64,000 nt of DNA from Klebsiella indica (lineage in GTDB: Bacteria; Pseudomonadota; Gammaproteobacteria; Enterobacterales; Enterobacteriaceae), in the NCBI RefSeq assembly GCF_005860775.1, contig NZ_VCHQ01000019.1, positions 58,846 to 122,845 of the forward strand, read 5' to 3'. The notes beneath the pieces were generated by a model. That model was not told where the DNA came from, did no database searches, and saw only the letters and a list, made by a program, of their open reading frames with translations. The position numbers and the translations under genes were made by a program. Below, piece after piece: positions 1 to 8,167 of this stretch. Position 1 is the first letter of the stretch, and each line of letters begins with the position of its first letter.

Positions 1-606
1 CACCCGATCATCCCGTTCATCACCGAAACCATCTGGCAGCGTGTGAAAGTGATTTCCGGCATTACCGCCGACACCATCATGCTACAGCCGTTCCCGCAGT
101 ACGATGCCTCCCAGGTGGATGAAGCCGCCCTGGCCGATACCGAATGGCTGAAGCAGGCGATCGTTGCGGTGCGTAACATCCGTGCGGAAATGAACATCGC
201 GCCGGGTAAACCGCTGGCGCTGCTGCTGCGTGGTTGCAGCGAGGCGGCGATTCGTCGCGTCAACGACAACCGCAGCTTCCTGCTGAACCTGGCGCGTCTG
301 GAAAGCATCACCGTGCTGCCAGCCGATGACAAAGGGCCGGTTTCCGTGACCAAAATCATCGACGGAGCCGAACTGCTGATCCCGATGGCCGGTCTTATCG
401 ACAAAGAAGCCGAGCTGGCGCGTCTGGCGAAAGAAGTGGCGAAGGTCGAAGCGGAAATTGGCCGTATTTCGGGCAAACTGGCGAACGAAGGTTTTGTCGC
501 CCGCGCGCCGGAAGCGGTGATCGCCAAAGAGCGTGAGAAACTGGAAGGCTACGCGGAAGCGAAAGCGAAGCTGATTGAGCAGCAGGCGGTTATCGCCGCG
601 CTGTAA
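1..606 (+). CDS. valS: Valine--tRNA ligase, C-terminal part (partial, 5' end outside window)
   Basis: The reading frame is open from base 1 and ends with TAA at 604-606, so only about 201 C-terminal residues are present. They match the end of enterobacterial ValS: the [14 protein letters not shown] segment of the anticodon-binding domain opens the window, and the last ~65 residues form the charged coiled-coil arm ([19 protein letters not shown]) that ValS uses to bind tRNA. The enzyme charges tRNA-Val in the cytoplasm. No frame damage is seen. The internal GTG at 43 is not a start. Confidence 0.97.
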   Translation, partial: HPIIPFITETIWQRVKVISGITADTIMLQPFPQYDASQVDEAALADTEWLKQAIVAVRNIRAEMNIAPGKPLALLLRGCSEAAIRRVNDNRSFLLNLARLESITVLPADDKGPVSVTKIIDGAELLIPMAGLIDKEAELARLAKEVAKVEAEIGRISGKLANEGFVARAPEAVIAKEREKLEGYAEAKAKLIEQQAVIAAL

Positions 607-621
607 AGATCGTACCAGACT

Positions 622-692
622 GTTTGCCGGATGGCGCTACGCTTATCCGGCCTACGGTTTCGGGTAGCCCGGACAAGACGCAGCAGCGCCGA
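622..692. repeat. REP-type palindromic element after valS
   Basis: The core at 626-655 reads GCCGGATGGCG, a short loop, then CTTATCCGGCCTAC, the classical REP/BIME inverted arms. A second half-palindrome rich in CCGGAC follows to about 690. It lies directly after the valS stop and may stabilise the 3' end of the transcript. Confidence 0.7.
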
Positions 693-794
693 CTCCGGGT
701 TATCCGCGTTACGCTTCCAACCGCCTGAATTATCGTCGCTTGCACTCCCCCTCCCGGCAGTGTTATTAACTGCATATGTTCAGCCATTTATGTC

Positions 795-1310
795 ATGAGT
801 TTCGCTATGAGTGTGATTTCACCGGTTGCGGCGACATTGCGTCGAATCACCGCTGACGATAACCCCGCCATTGCCAGCGTTATCCGCCAGGTTTCCGCTG
901 AATATGGCTTAACCCCCGATAAAGGCTATACGGTGGCCGACCCGAATCTGGATGAGCTTTTCCAGTTGTACAGCCAGCCGGGCTCTGCCTATTGGGTAGC
1001 CGAACAAAATGGCCTGGTCGTTGGCGGTGGCGGAATTGCGCCTCTGACCTGTAGCGAGCCCGATATTTGCGAGCTACAAAAAATGTATTTTATGGCCTCT
1101 GCACGCGGCCACGGGCTGGCAAAGAAGCTGGCGCTGATGGCATTGGATCACGCCCGCGAACAGGGATTCAAACGCTGCTATCTGGAAACCACCGCCTTCC
1201 TTAAAGAAGCGGTTGGTTTATATGAACACCTTGGCTTTAAGCATATCGACGGCCCGCTGGGCTGCACCGGACATGTTGACTGCGAAGTCAGAATGTTAAA
1301 AACGCTGTAG
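795..1310 (+). CDS. yjgM: GNAT-family N-acetyltransferase YjgM
   Basis: This 171-residue protein has a single acetyltransferase fold: a beta-strand region with VGGGGIAPL, the acetyl-CoA loop around [24 protein letters not shown], and the C-terminal [20 protein letters not shown] strand-helix. It aligns along its length with E. coli YjgM, which also sits next to valS. A second in-frame ATG at 807 could be the true start, giving a length closer to that of E. coli. The substrate is unknown. No upstream partner gene shares its direction closely, so it is probably monocistronic. Confidence 0.9.
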   Translation: MSFAMSVISPVAATLRRITADDNPAIASVIRQVSAEYGLTPDKGYTVADPNLDELFQLYSQPGSAYWVAEQNGLVVGGGGIAPLTCSEPDICELQKMYFMASARGHGLAKKLALMALDHAREQGFKRCYLETTAFLKEAVGLYEHLGFKHIDGPLGCTGHVDCEVRMLKTL

Positions 1311-1463
1311 CACGCCGAAACAACCGCGCCGGTTCATCGAAAAATTGCATCAATCTAATACAAAAAGAGCATTATTCACGGTAAATTTTCGCTAATACAC
1401 TGTCTGAGTATTCGCTATTTTTTAGCCTGCCACCGTGGCAGGCATTACTCAGGATCGAACATA

Positions 1464-2486
1464 ATGAAAAAACTCCCCTTCCTGCTGACCAGCAGCCTGA
1501 TTTTTGGCGGCATGGTGTCCAGCGTCTATGCCAACGCGCTTCCGGGTAATACCGAAGGTGCCCAGATCATGCACGTGGAAAAAACACAGGGCCGTATCGA
1601 TGCGCTAAACGATATTGTTTACAGCCAGGTTAAAAGCACCGTAGCCGTTCGTCAGTTGCATATGTCATTGCTGGTGCCATACAACGACGACCTGAAACCG
1701 GCAATTGTTTATTTCCCCGGCGGCGGATTCACCGGTTCAGCATGGCATAAGTTTATCCAAATGCGCATGGCGCTGGCGGAGGCCGGATTCGTTGTTGCAG
1801 CGGCGGAATACCGCACGATTCCCGACACCTTTCCGGCTCCGGTAGTCGATGGTAAAGCCGCGATTCGTTACCTGCGCGAGCATGCCGCTGAATACGGTAT
1901 CGACCCGTCCCGCATTGGCGTACTGGGCGACTCCGCCGGCGGCTATCTGGCGCAGATGCTGGCGCTGACCAATGGCGATAAATCATTCGACCGTGGCGAC
2001 AATCTCGCACAATCTTCCGATGTCCAGGCCGCCGCGACGCTGTACGGGATTTCGAATTTACTGAACATTGGCGAGGGCTTCCCGGAAGCGATACAAAAAG
2101 TGCACCAGTCGCCGGCTGTCACAGAGGCGCTACTGGTAAACGGTAGCGCCTTCCGCGACTGGCCGGGAGCCACCATCGACAGCGATAAACAGAAAGCGCT
2201 GGCCGCCAGCCCAATGGGCCATATTCACGGTAAGAAACCGCCGTTTTTGATTATGCACGGCAGCGCTGACACGCTGGTCTCGCCGGTACAAAGTAAGCAA
2301 CTCTATGAAGCGCTGAAAAAGGAGGGTAATCAGGCGGATTACGTGTTGCTGGAAGGCGCAAACCATGGGGATGATAACTGGTATCAGAAGCCGGTTATTG
2401 AACGCGTGGTGAAATGGTTTAAAGCGACTCTCGGCGCGCCGAAAGCCGCCACTGCGGGGAAAAAAGATAAAAACGCCAATCTGTAG
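1464..2486 (+). CDS. Exported alpha/beta hydrolase (esterase/lipase-like)
   Basis: The 340-residue product begins with a Sec signal peptide (MKKLPF, a hydrophobic stretch, then a VYANA cleavage region), so it should act in the periplasm or be secreted. An oxyanion-hole motif YFPGGGFTG, a nucleophile elbow GDSAGG and a C-terminal GANHGDD with the catalytic His are all visible, as in the hormone-sensitive-lipase/bd-FAE-like esterases. The final ~20 residues are Lys/Ala-rich. An AT-rich region and an AGGA ribosome site precede the ATG. I know of no E. coli K-12 counterpart at this place, so it is probably an accessory gene between yjgM and miaE. The substrate is unknown. Confidence 0.8.
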   Translation: MKKLPFLLTSSLIFGGMVSSVYANALPGNTEGAQIMHVEKTQGRIDALNDIVYSQVKSTVAVRQLHMSLLVPYNDDLKPAIVYFPGGGFTGSAWHKFIQMRMALAEAGFVVAAAEYRTIPDTFPAPVVDGKAAIRYLREHAAEYGIDPSRIGVLGDSAGGYLAQMLALTNGDKSFDRGDNLAQSSDVQAAATLYGISNLLNIGEGFPEAIQKVHQSPAVTEALLVNGSAFRDWPGATIDSDKQKALAASPMGHIHGKKPPFLIMHGSADTLVSPVQSKQLYEALKKEGNQADYVLLEGANHGDDNWYQKPVIERVVKWFKATLGAPKAATAGKKDKNANL

Positions 2487-2496
2487 CGAACACCAG

Positions 2497-2518
2497 ACCG
2501 CCGTGGCTAAACGGCGGT
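2497..2518. terminator. Hairpin between convergent hydrolase and miaE genes
   Basis: ACCGCCG (2497-2503) pairs with CGGCGGT (2512-2518) around an 8-base loop. It lies between two converging stop codons, so it could serve either strand. Neither side has a clear U-run, so termination strength is uncertain. Confidence 0.45.
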
Positions 2519-2524
2519 CAGCGT

Positions 2525-3283
2525 TCAGGCCGGGACACCGCTATGGAAACGGAATTCCGTTTCCGGCGTGTTAATCAACACGGCTTCCGCCTCGCCAAGC
2601 TGGCGCACGCGTTCGCGAATATCATCTTCGGCAATCCGCTGCGCCAGATCCAGATAGTCCTGATAATGGCGTGCTTCCGAGCGCAGCAGCGACAAATAAA
2701 ACGTCTGCAGATCATCATCCAGCCATGGCGCCAGCGCGGCAAAACGCTCGCAGGAGCGGGCTTCGATGTAAGCGCCGCAAATCAGTTTATCAATAAGCAT
2801 CGCAGGTTCATGAGAACGCACTTCCCGACGCAGCCCGCGCGCATAGCTGCTGGCGGTAATTTTGACGTAGGGGATATCACGGGAAAGCATGATTTCGCGA
2901 ACCTGCCAAAAGTGATGCAGCTCTTCTTTGATCAGCAAAATCATGCTGTCGAGTAGCTGACGCCCCCAGGGATCGTCGGTCTGCGGCATGACGCTTTTAT
3001 TAATCTGTTTATGCAGCGCGACAAAATCAGGCTCTGACCCGCGTCGCCAGGTGAAATCCTCATAGGGCTTCAGGCAGGCCAAAAGCTCATCCGACTCTTC
3101 TTTATCCGCCACATATCGACGCACCAGCAGCATGGCGTTTTGCGCCGCCTTTAGCTCGCATACCATATGGTCCGTCAGCAGCAGCGGGAGATTTTCCGGT
3201 TTACGGGCTTCATCGATCCACGCCTGCGGCGTCGGACAATGTAAAAATTCTAAGATCGGGGAGAGTATTTGCGGATAATCCAT
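2525..3283 (-). CDS. miaE: tRNA-(ms2io6A)-hydroxylase MiaE
   Basis: This 252-residue protein is a non-haem di-iron monooxygenase that hydroxylates the isopentenyl group of ms2i6A37 in tRNA. The diiron ligand pattern is visible: Glu in MVCELKAAQ, E-x-x-H in EELHHFWQ, Glu in ARSCERF and E-x-x-H in SEARHYQD. An AAGGAA ribosome site precedes the ATG. miaE is present in Salmonella and many enterics but absent from E. coli K-12, so it argues against Escherichia. It lies just downstream of rraB in the same direction, separated from it by a strong terminator. Confidence 0.95.
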   Translation of the reverse strand: MDYPQILSPILEFLHCPTPQAWIDEARKPENLPLLLTDHMVCELKAAQNAMLLVRRYVADKEESDELLACLKPYEDFTWRRGSEPDFVALHKQINKSVMPQTDDPWGRQLLDSMILLIKEELHHFWQVREIMLSRDIPYVKITASSYARGLRREVRSHEPAMLIDKLICGAYIEARSCERFAALAPWLDDDLQTFYLSLLRSEARHYQDYLDLAQRIAEDDIRERVRQLGEAEAVLINTPETEFRFHSGVPA

Positions 3284-3389
3284 TGACGTTCCTTGCTACA
3301 CACACAATCATTCAGATACATCGCGACGGCAAAGAACACGGCTCCGGGATGAACAGCGTGCTGTTGCCAACGTGAATGATGATGGATAT

Positions 3390-3416
3390 AAACGACGGCA
3401 TACCTTGCCGTCGTTT
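3390..3416 (-). terminator. Rho-independent terminator of rraB
   Basis: An 11-bp perfect stem, AAACGACGGCA (3390-3400) and TGCCGTCGTTT (3406-3416), flanks a 5-base loop. On the minus strand the stem ends in U-rich sequence, just after the rraB stop. Confidence 0.8.
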
Positions 3417-3434
3417 ACTTCAACGCAGAAATGC

Positions 3435-3857
3435 TTAGTGGCGAATGCCGTTGTCGTCGTCCATAAGATCTTCGTCGTCATCACCTTCTTCGTCTTCCCC
3501 GTCGGGATCTTCGTAGTAGGTGCCCCAGCCGTCGTACTCAACGTCGTATTTTTCAGCCAGCGTCATCAGTTGCTCGACCTGGGCATCGATCAGCTCAGCA
3601 TTCAGCGCAGATTCACTGAGGATATCGCAACAAATAACCATCTCCCCCTCTTCAACTTCCAGCTCTTCTGGCTCGGTCACTTCGTAACCCAGTTTGAAGG
3701 CTTCAACTGCCACTTTCTCCAGCGTGTCGAAATCATCGGCGGAAAGATGATGTTCGATGGTGTACAGCGCATCCGGATCGCTGCCATCTTCGAGCAGCTC
3801 TTCGATAATCAGACGCGTTTCTTCACGCTGCTCTTCCAGTAGTTCCGGGTTTGCCAT
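3435..3857 (-). CDS. rraB: Ribonuclease E activity regulator RraB
   Basis: The 140-residue acidic protein matches E. coli RraB (YjgD): an N-terminal [18 protein letters not shown] helix and a very acidic tail ([16 protein letters not shown]). RraB binds the C-terminal half of RNase E and lowers its activity towards a subset of transcripts. A GAGGAA ribosome site precedes the ATG. The gene is divergent from argI, as in E. coli. Confidence 0.95.
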   Translation of the reverse strand: MANPELLEEQREETRLIIEELLEDGSDPDALYTIEHHLSADDFDTLEKVAVEAFKLGYEVTEPEELEVEEGEMVICCDILSESALNAELIDAQVEQLMTLAEKYDVEYDGWGTYYEDPDGEDEEGDDDEDLMDDDNGIRH

Positions 3858-3956
3858 GGCTTGTTCCTCATAATATGTCGCGGATACTGCATATTGTCAC
3901 ATACCGCCGTGATTGCCTCCACCTTCTGAGAGAAAGATTTATCGCACGGGGTTGCA

Positions 3957-3995
3957 AATGAATATTAATACATATAAAGTGAATTTTAATTCAGT
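3957..3995 (+). promoter_or_regulatory. Tandem ARG boxes (ArgR operator) of argI
   Basis: TGAATATTAATACA (3959-3972) and TGAATTTTAATTCA (3980-3993) both fit the ArgR consensus TGAATWWWWATTCA. As 18-bp boxes they are separated by exactly 3 bp, the standard spacing for hexamer binding. They lie 27 bp upstream of the argI start, implying arginine repression. Confidence 0.9.
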
Positions 3996-4022
3996 AAGTG
4001 GCCTAAGCCATGTGAGGAAACC

Positions 4023-5027
4023 ATGTCAGCGTTTTATCAGAAGCACTTTTTAAAGTTACTCGATTTTACCTCTGCCGAAATTACCTCCCTGCTTGAGCTG
4101 GCAGCCAGACTCAAAGCAGATAAAAAAAACAATATTGAAGTCCAGCATCTCATCGGCAAAAACATCGCGCTCATCTTCGAAAAAGACTCGACCCGTACCC
4201 GATGCTCTTTCGAAGTTGCCGCATACGATCAGGGCGCTCGCGTAACCTATCTTGGGCCAAGCGGCAGCCAGATTGGGCATAAAGAGTCCATTAAAGACAC
4301 CGCCCGCGTGCTGGGACGCATGTATGACGGTATTCAGTACCGCGGCCACGGCCAGGAAATCGTAGAAACGCTGGCGGAATATGCGGGCGTTCCCGTGTGG
4401 AATGGATTGACCAATGAATTTCACCCCACGCAGCTGCTGGCGGATTTGCTGACCATGCAGGAACACCTGCCGGGCAAAGCCTTCAATGAGATGACGCTGG
4501 TTTACGCTGGCGATGCGCGTAATAACATGGGCAATTCCATGCTGGAAGCCGCCGCGCTGACGGGGCTGGATTTACGCCTGGTGGCTCCACAGGCATGCTG
4601 GCCGGATGCAAGCCTGGTCGCAGAGTGCAAAGCGCTGGCGCAAAAGAACGGCGGCAATATTACGCTGACTGAAGATATTGCAGCGGGTGTAAAAGGCGCG
4701 GACTTTATCTATACCGATGTCTGGGTATCGATGGGCGAAGCCAAAGAGAAATGGGCAGAGCGCATCGCGCTGTTGCGCGGTTATCAGGTAAATAGCGCGA
4801 TGATGGCGCTGACCGGCAATCCGCAGGTGAAATTCCTCCACTGCCTGCCCGCATTCCATGACGATCAGACCACGCTCGGCAAACAGATGGCGGCGGATTA
4901 TGGCCTGCACGGCGGAATGGAAGTAACCGATGAGGTCTTTGAATCTCCGGCCAGCATCGTATTTGACCAGGCGGAAAACCGCATGCACACCATCAAAGCG
5001 GTGATGGTGGCAACGCTGGCGAAATAA
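4023..5027 (+). CDS. argI: Ornithine carbamoyltransferase chain I
   Basis: The 334-residue cytoplasmic enzyme joins ornithine and carbamoyl phosphate to give citrulline. The carbamoyl-phosphate site [11 protein letters not shown], the HPTQ motif ([11 protein letters not shown]) and the ornithine loop HCLPAFHDD are intact. Length and sequence match E. coli ArgI almost throughout. The ribosome site is GAGGAAACC before the ATG. Transcription should be controlled by the paired ARG boxes directly upstream. Confidence 0.97.
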   Translation: MSAFYQKHFLKLLDFTSAEITSLLELAARLKADKKNNIEVQHLIGKNIALIFEKDSTRTRCSFEVAAYDQGARVTYLGPSGSQIGHKESIKDTARVLGRMYDGIQYRGHGQEIVETLAEYAGVPVWNGLTNEFHPTQLLADLLTMQEHLPGKAFNEMTLVYAGDARNNMGNSMLEAAALTGLDLRLVAPQACWPDASLVAECKALAQKNGGNITLTEDIAAGVKGADFIYTDVWVSMGEAKEKWAERIALLRGYQVNSAMMALTGNPQVKFLHCLPAFHDDQTTLGKQMAADYGLHGGMEVTDEVFESPASIVFDQAENRMHTIKAVMVATLAK

Positions 5028-5034
5028 TGATAAT

Positions 5035-5090
5035 GCCTTATTTATCCGGTCTGCAGAATATACTCCCGCAGGCCGGATGAGGCGTTTTGC
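5035..5090. repeat. REP-type palindrome between argI and tabA
   Basis: GCCTTAT..ATCCGGTCTGC pairs with GCAGGCCGGATGAGGCG across a short AT-rich loop, giving the typical REP arms. It lies between converging argI and tabA and probably marks both transcript ends. Confidence 0.65.
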
Positions 5091-5112
5091 ATCGCGCCCC
5101 CGGCAATACGTC

Positions 5113-5598
<486 letters not shown>

Positions 5599-5707
5599 TT
5601 ACGCTTTTATACCGCCCTTCCTGCTACCCTGCCACCCCTATTTAAGGGTTTTTTGCGTTAGCTCAGGAATATCCAGGCAAACGTTTACTTGTTTGTGGAT
5701 TAATCAC

Positions 5708-5735
5708 TTGATCCGAAATTTGAGCTGCGTATAAT
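5708..5735 (+). promoter_or_regulatory. pyrBI operon promoter
   Basis: TTGATC (5708-5713) and a perfect TATAAT (5730-5735) are separated by 16 bp, upstream of the pyrL ribosome site GGGAGG (5751-5756). Confidence 0.75.
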
Positions 5736-5760
5736 CGCGGACAATTTGCCGGGAGGAAGC

Positions 5761-5865
5761 ATGACCTACTGTGTACGACATTCTGTCTTACCGCGTCTGA
5801 AAACAGGCGCTGGCGTAGCGTTTTTCTTTCCGTTGCTCAATAAAGTCTCTAAGCCCCTTATTTAA
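5761..5865 (+). CDS. pyrL: pyrBI operon leader peptide
   Basis: A 34-residue ORF with a good ribosome site (GGGAGGAAGC before ATG) begins [14 protein letters not shown] and resembles the E. coli leader MVQCVRHFVLPRLK. Its codons run through the U-rich pause cluster at 5819-5831 (FFFP). Low UTP stalls RNA polymerase there, the ribosome catches up, and the attenuator fails to form. The stop codon (5863-5865) falls inside the attenuator hairpin. In E. coli the 44-residue peptide runs past the attenuator, so this version is shorter. Confidence 0.88.
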   Translation: MTYCVRHSVLPRLKTGAGVAFFFPLLNKVSKPLI

Positions 5866-5878
5866 GGGGCTTTTTTTT
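5851..5878 (+). terminator. UTP-responsive attenuator of pyrBI
   Basis: AAGCCCCTT (5851-5859) pairs with AAGGGGCTT (5864-5872) around a 4-base loop and is followed by a run of eight T. It is an intrinsic terminator lying just before pyrB. Confidence 0.93.
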
Positions 5879-5900
5879 GCCCAGGCGTCAGGAGATAAAC

Positions 5901-6836
5901 ATGGCTAACCCGCTATTTCAAAAACATATCATTTCCATAAACGATCTCAGCCGCGAAGACCTTGAACGGGTACTGGCGACCGCAGCCAAACTGAAAGCCA
6001 ATCCGCAGCCAGAGTTGCTGAAGCATAAGGTGATTGCCAGCTGCTTTTTTGAAGCCTCTACCCGCACCCGTCTGTCGTTTGAAACTTCAATGCACCGGCT
6101 GGGCGCCAGCGTGGTGGGTTTCTCAGACAGCAGCAATACCTCGCTGGGCAAAAAAGGCGAAACCCTGGCCGACACCATCTCGGTGATCAGTACCTACGTC
6201 GATGCCATCGTCATGCGCCACCCGCAGGAAGGCGCGGCGCGCCTGGCGACAGAGTTCTCCGGCGGTATTCCGGTGCTTAACGCCGGTGATGGCGCTAACC
6301 AGCATCCGACGCAGACACTGCTGGATCTGTTCACCATTCAGGAGACCCAGGGCCGTCTGGAAAACCTCAACGTCGCGATGGTTGGCGACCTGAAATATGG
6401 TCGCACCGTCCACTCGCTGACCCAGGCGTTGGCCAAATTTAACGGCAACCGCTTCTACTTTATTGCGCCGGACGCGCTGGCGATGCCGCAGTACATTCTC
6501 GATATGCTCGACGAAAAAGGCATTGGCTGGAGCCTGCATAGCGCCATTGAAGAAGTGATAGAAGAGGTCGATATTCTTTACATGACCCGTGTGCAGAAAG
6601 AGCGCCTTGACCCGTCAGAATATGCCAACGTTAAAGCACAGTTTGTTCTGCGCGCAGCCGACCTGGAAGGGGCACGAGCCAATATGAAAGTGCTGCACCC
6701 GCTGCCGCGTGTGGATGAGATCACCACCGATGTCGATAAAACGCCGCACGCCTGGTACTTCCAGCAGGCAGGGAACGGCATCTTCGCCCGCCAGGCGTTA
6801 CTGGCACTGGTATTGAATAGCGATCTGGCACTGTAA
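5901..6836 (+). CDS. pyrB: Aspartate carbamoyltransferase catalytic subunit
   Basis: The 311-residue catalytic chain makes carbamoyl-aspartate in pyrimidine synthesis. The STRTRLSFE carbamoyl-phosphate motif, HPTQTLLDL and [11 protein letters not shown] are present. I chose ATG 5901 because it follows CAGGAGATAAAC and yields the E. coli length; an in-frame ATG at 5877 lies inside the attenuator U-run and is unlikely. The regulatory chain gene pyrI starts 13 bp after its stop, so the two are co-translated for the C6R6 holoenzyme. Confidence 0.97.
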   Translation: MANPLFQKHIISINDLSREDLERVLATAAKLKANPQPELLKHKVIASCFFEASTRTRLSFETSMHRLGASVVGFSDSSNTSLGKKGETLADTISVISTYVDAIVMRHPQEGAARLATEFSGGIPVLNAGDGANQHPTQTLLDLFTIQETQGRLENLNVAMVGDLKYGRTVHSLTQALAKFNGNRFYFIAPDALAMPQYILDMLDEKGIGWSLHSAIEEVIEEVDILYMTRVQKERLDPSEYANVKAQFVLRAADLEGARANMKVLHPLPRVDEITTDVDKTPHAWYFQQAGNGIFARQALLALVLNSDLAL

Positions 6837-6849
6837 GGGGGAAAAAGAG

Positions 6850-7311
6850 ATGACACACGACAATAAATTGCAGGTTGAAGCCATCAAACGCGGCACTGTT
6901 ATCGACCATATCCCGGCGCAGGTCGGCTTTAAGCTACTGACCCTGTTCAAACTGACCGAAACGGATCAGCGCATCACCATCGGCCTGAACCTGCCTTCCG
7001 GTGAAATGGGCCGTAAAGATTTAATCAAAATCGAGAATACCTTCCTGACCGATGAACAGGTCAACCAGCTATCCCTGTATGCGCCGCAGGCAACGGTAAA
7101 CCGTATCGATAATTATGAAGTCGTAGGCAAATCTCGCCCGAATCTGCCGGAACGCATCAACAATGTACTGGTGTGCCCGAACAGTAACTGCATCAGCCAT
7201 GCCGAGCCGGTCGCTTCCAGCTTTGCGGTAAAAAAACGTGAAAATGATATTGCGCTGAAGTGCAAATATTGTGAAAAAGAGTTCTCACATAATGTGGTCC
7301 TGGCTAACTAA
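6850..7311 (+). CDS. pyrI: Aspartate carbamoyltransferase regulatory subunit
   Basis: The 153-residue chain binds CTP/ATP through its N-terminal allosteric domain ([20 protein letters not shown]) and zinc through the C-terminal CPNSNC and CKYC cysteine pairs that hold the catalytic trimers. The length equals that of E. coli PyrI. It is the second gene of pyrBI. Confidence 0.97.
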   Translation: MTHDNKLQVEAIKRGTVIDHIPAQVGFKLLTLFKLTETDQRITIGLNLPSGEMGRKDLIKIENTFLTDEQVNQLSLYAPQATVNRIDNYEVVGKSRPNLPERINNVLVCPNSNCISHAEPVASSFAVKKRENDIALKCKYCEKEFSHNVVLAN

Positions 7312-7317
7312 TTGCGG

Positions 7318-7346
7318 TTGGTATTGCGTACCCGGCTGCCTATAAT
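7318..7346 (+). promoter_or_regulatory. Promoter of ridA
   Basis: A perfect TATAAT at 7341-7346 lies 17 bp from TTGGTA (7318-7323), about 100 bp upstream of the ridA start. Confidence 0.6.
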
Positions 7347-7444
7347 GGTCGGGTTTACCGCATCTTATCTTTTTGCATGTTGCGCTGTCGGCAACGAGAA
7401 AAGTTTGTATAACGACTTCATTATGCTGTTATTCAGGAGAACTC

Positions 7445-7831
7445 ATGTCTAAAACTATTGCGACGGAAAATGCACCAGCAGCCATCGGCCCATACGTTCA
7501 GGGTGTCGATCTGGGTAACATGATCATCACGTCCGGCCAGATCCCGGTAGACCCGAAAACCGGCAGCGTAGCGGAAGATGTTGCCGCTCAGGCGCGTCAG
7601 TCTCTGGACAACGTGAAAGCTATCGTTGAAGCAGCCGGTCTGAAAGTAGGCGATATTGTTAAAACTACCGTTTTCGTAAAAGATCTCAACGATTTCGCCA
7701 CCGTTAACGCCACATATGAAGCGTTCTTCACCGAGCATAACGCCACTTTCCCGGCGCGTTCCTGCGTGGAAGTCGCTCGCCTGCCGAAAGACGTGAAGAT
7801 TGAGATCGAAGCAATCGCCATTCGCCGCTGA
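7445..7831 (+). CDS. ridA: 2-iminobutanoate/2-iminopropanoate deaminase RidA
   Basis: The 128-residue YjgF/YER057c/UK114 protein hydrolyses reactive enamines and imines released by PLP enzymes, such as 2-aminoacrylate. The conserved active-site Arg lies in FPARSCVEVARLP near the C-terminus. I chose ATG 7445 (after CAGGAGAACTC) because MSKTIATENAPAAIGPY is the standard N-terminus; the longer in-frame version beginning at 7373 overlaps the promoter region. Confidence 0.97.
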   Translation: MSKTIATENAPAAIGPYVQGVDLGNMIITSGQIPVDPKTGSVAEDVAAQARQSLDNVKAIVEAAGLKVGDIVKTTVFVKDLNDFATVNATYEAFFTEHNATFPARSCVEVARLPKDVKIEIEAIAIRR

Positions 7832-8167
7832 TTGCCGACAGTGTGAAAAAATAGAGCCTCTGGCTGTAAAAAAGGCTGATGACAAACCGGATTTAAATAT
7901 TGTGCTGGAATTTGGGCCGGGTGGCGCCTTACCCGGTCCGGGAGAGCAACAATATCACTATATTACGGTTTTTCGTCGGTTTTTTTCGGCTCGCGCAAAC
8001 GAAGCGCCGCCGGCAATTGCTGAAGAACCCGCTTTGTCAGCAATCTGTATTACAGCCTCCGGCTGTAATACAGACCCGTTAAGCCCCCTTTCGGTGGATG
8101 TGCCGTAAATCAACGGCGGCATTTGCTATTTTCGCCAGGTTCACGCTCGTCCCCAACTCCCCGCTGC
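7832..8167. other. Intergenic region ridA-mgtA with two palindromes
   Basis: No coding gene is supported here. A REP-like palindrome lies at about 7914-7940 (GGGCCGGGT pairing with ACCCGGTCC, one wobble). A perfect hairpin at 8045-8073 has 13-bp arms CTGTATTACAGCC and GGCTGTAATACAG around TCC. T-rich runs occur at about 7966-7987. The genes converge, so these palindromes probably mark transcript ends, although neither is followed by a clean U-run. Confidence 0.6.

Noticed and set aside
3308..3842. Overlapping ORFs on both strands around rraB
   Set aside because: Fragments of the acidic RraB codon pattern read in other frames.
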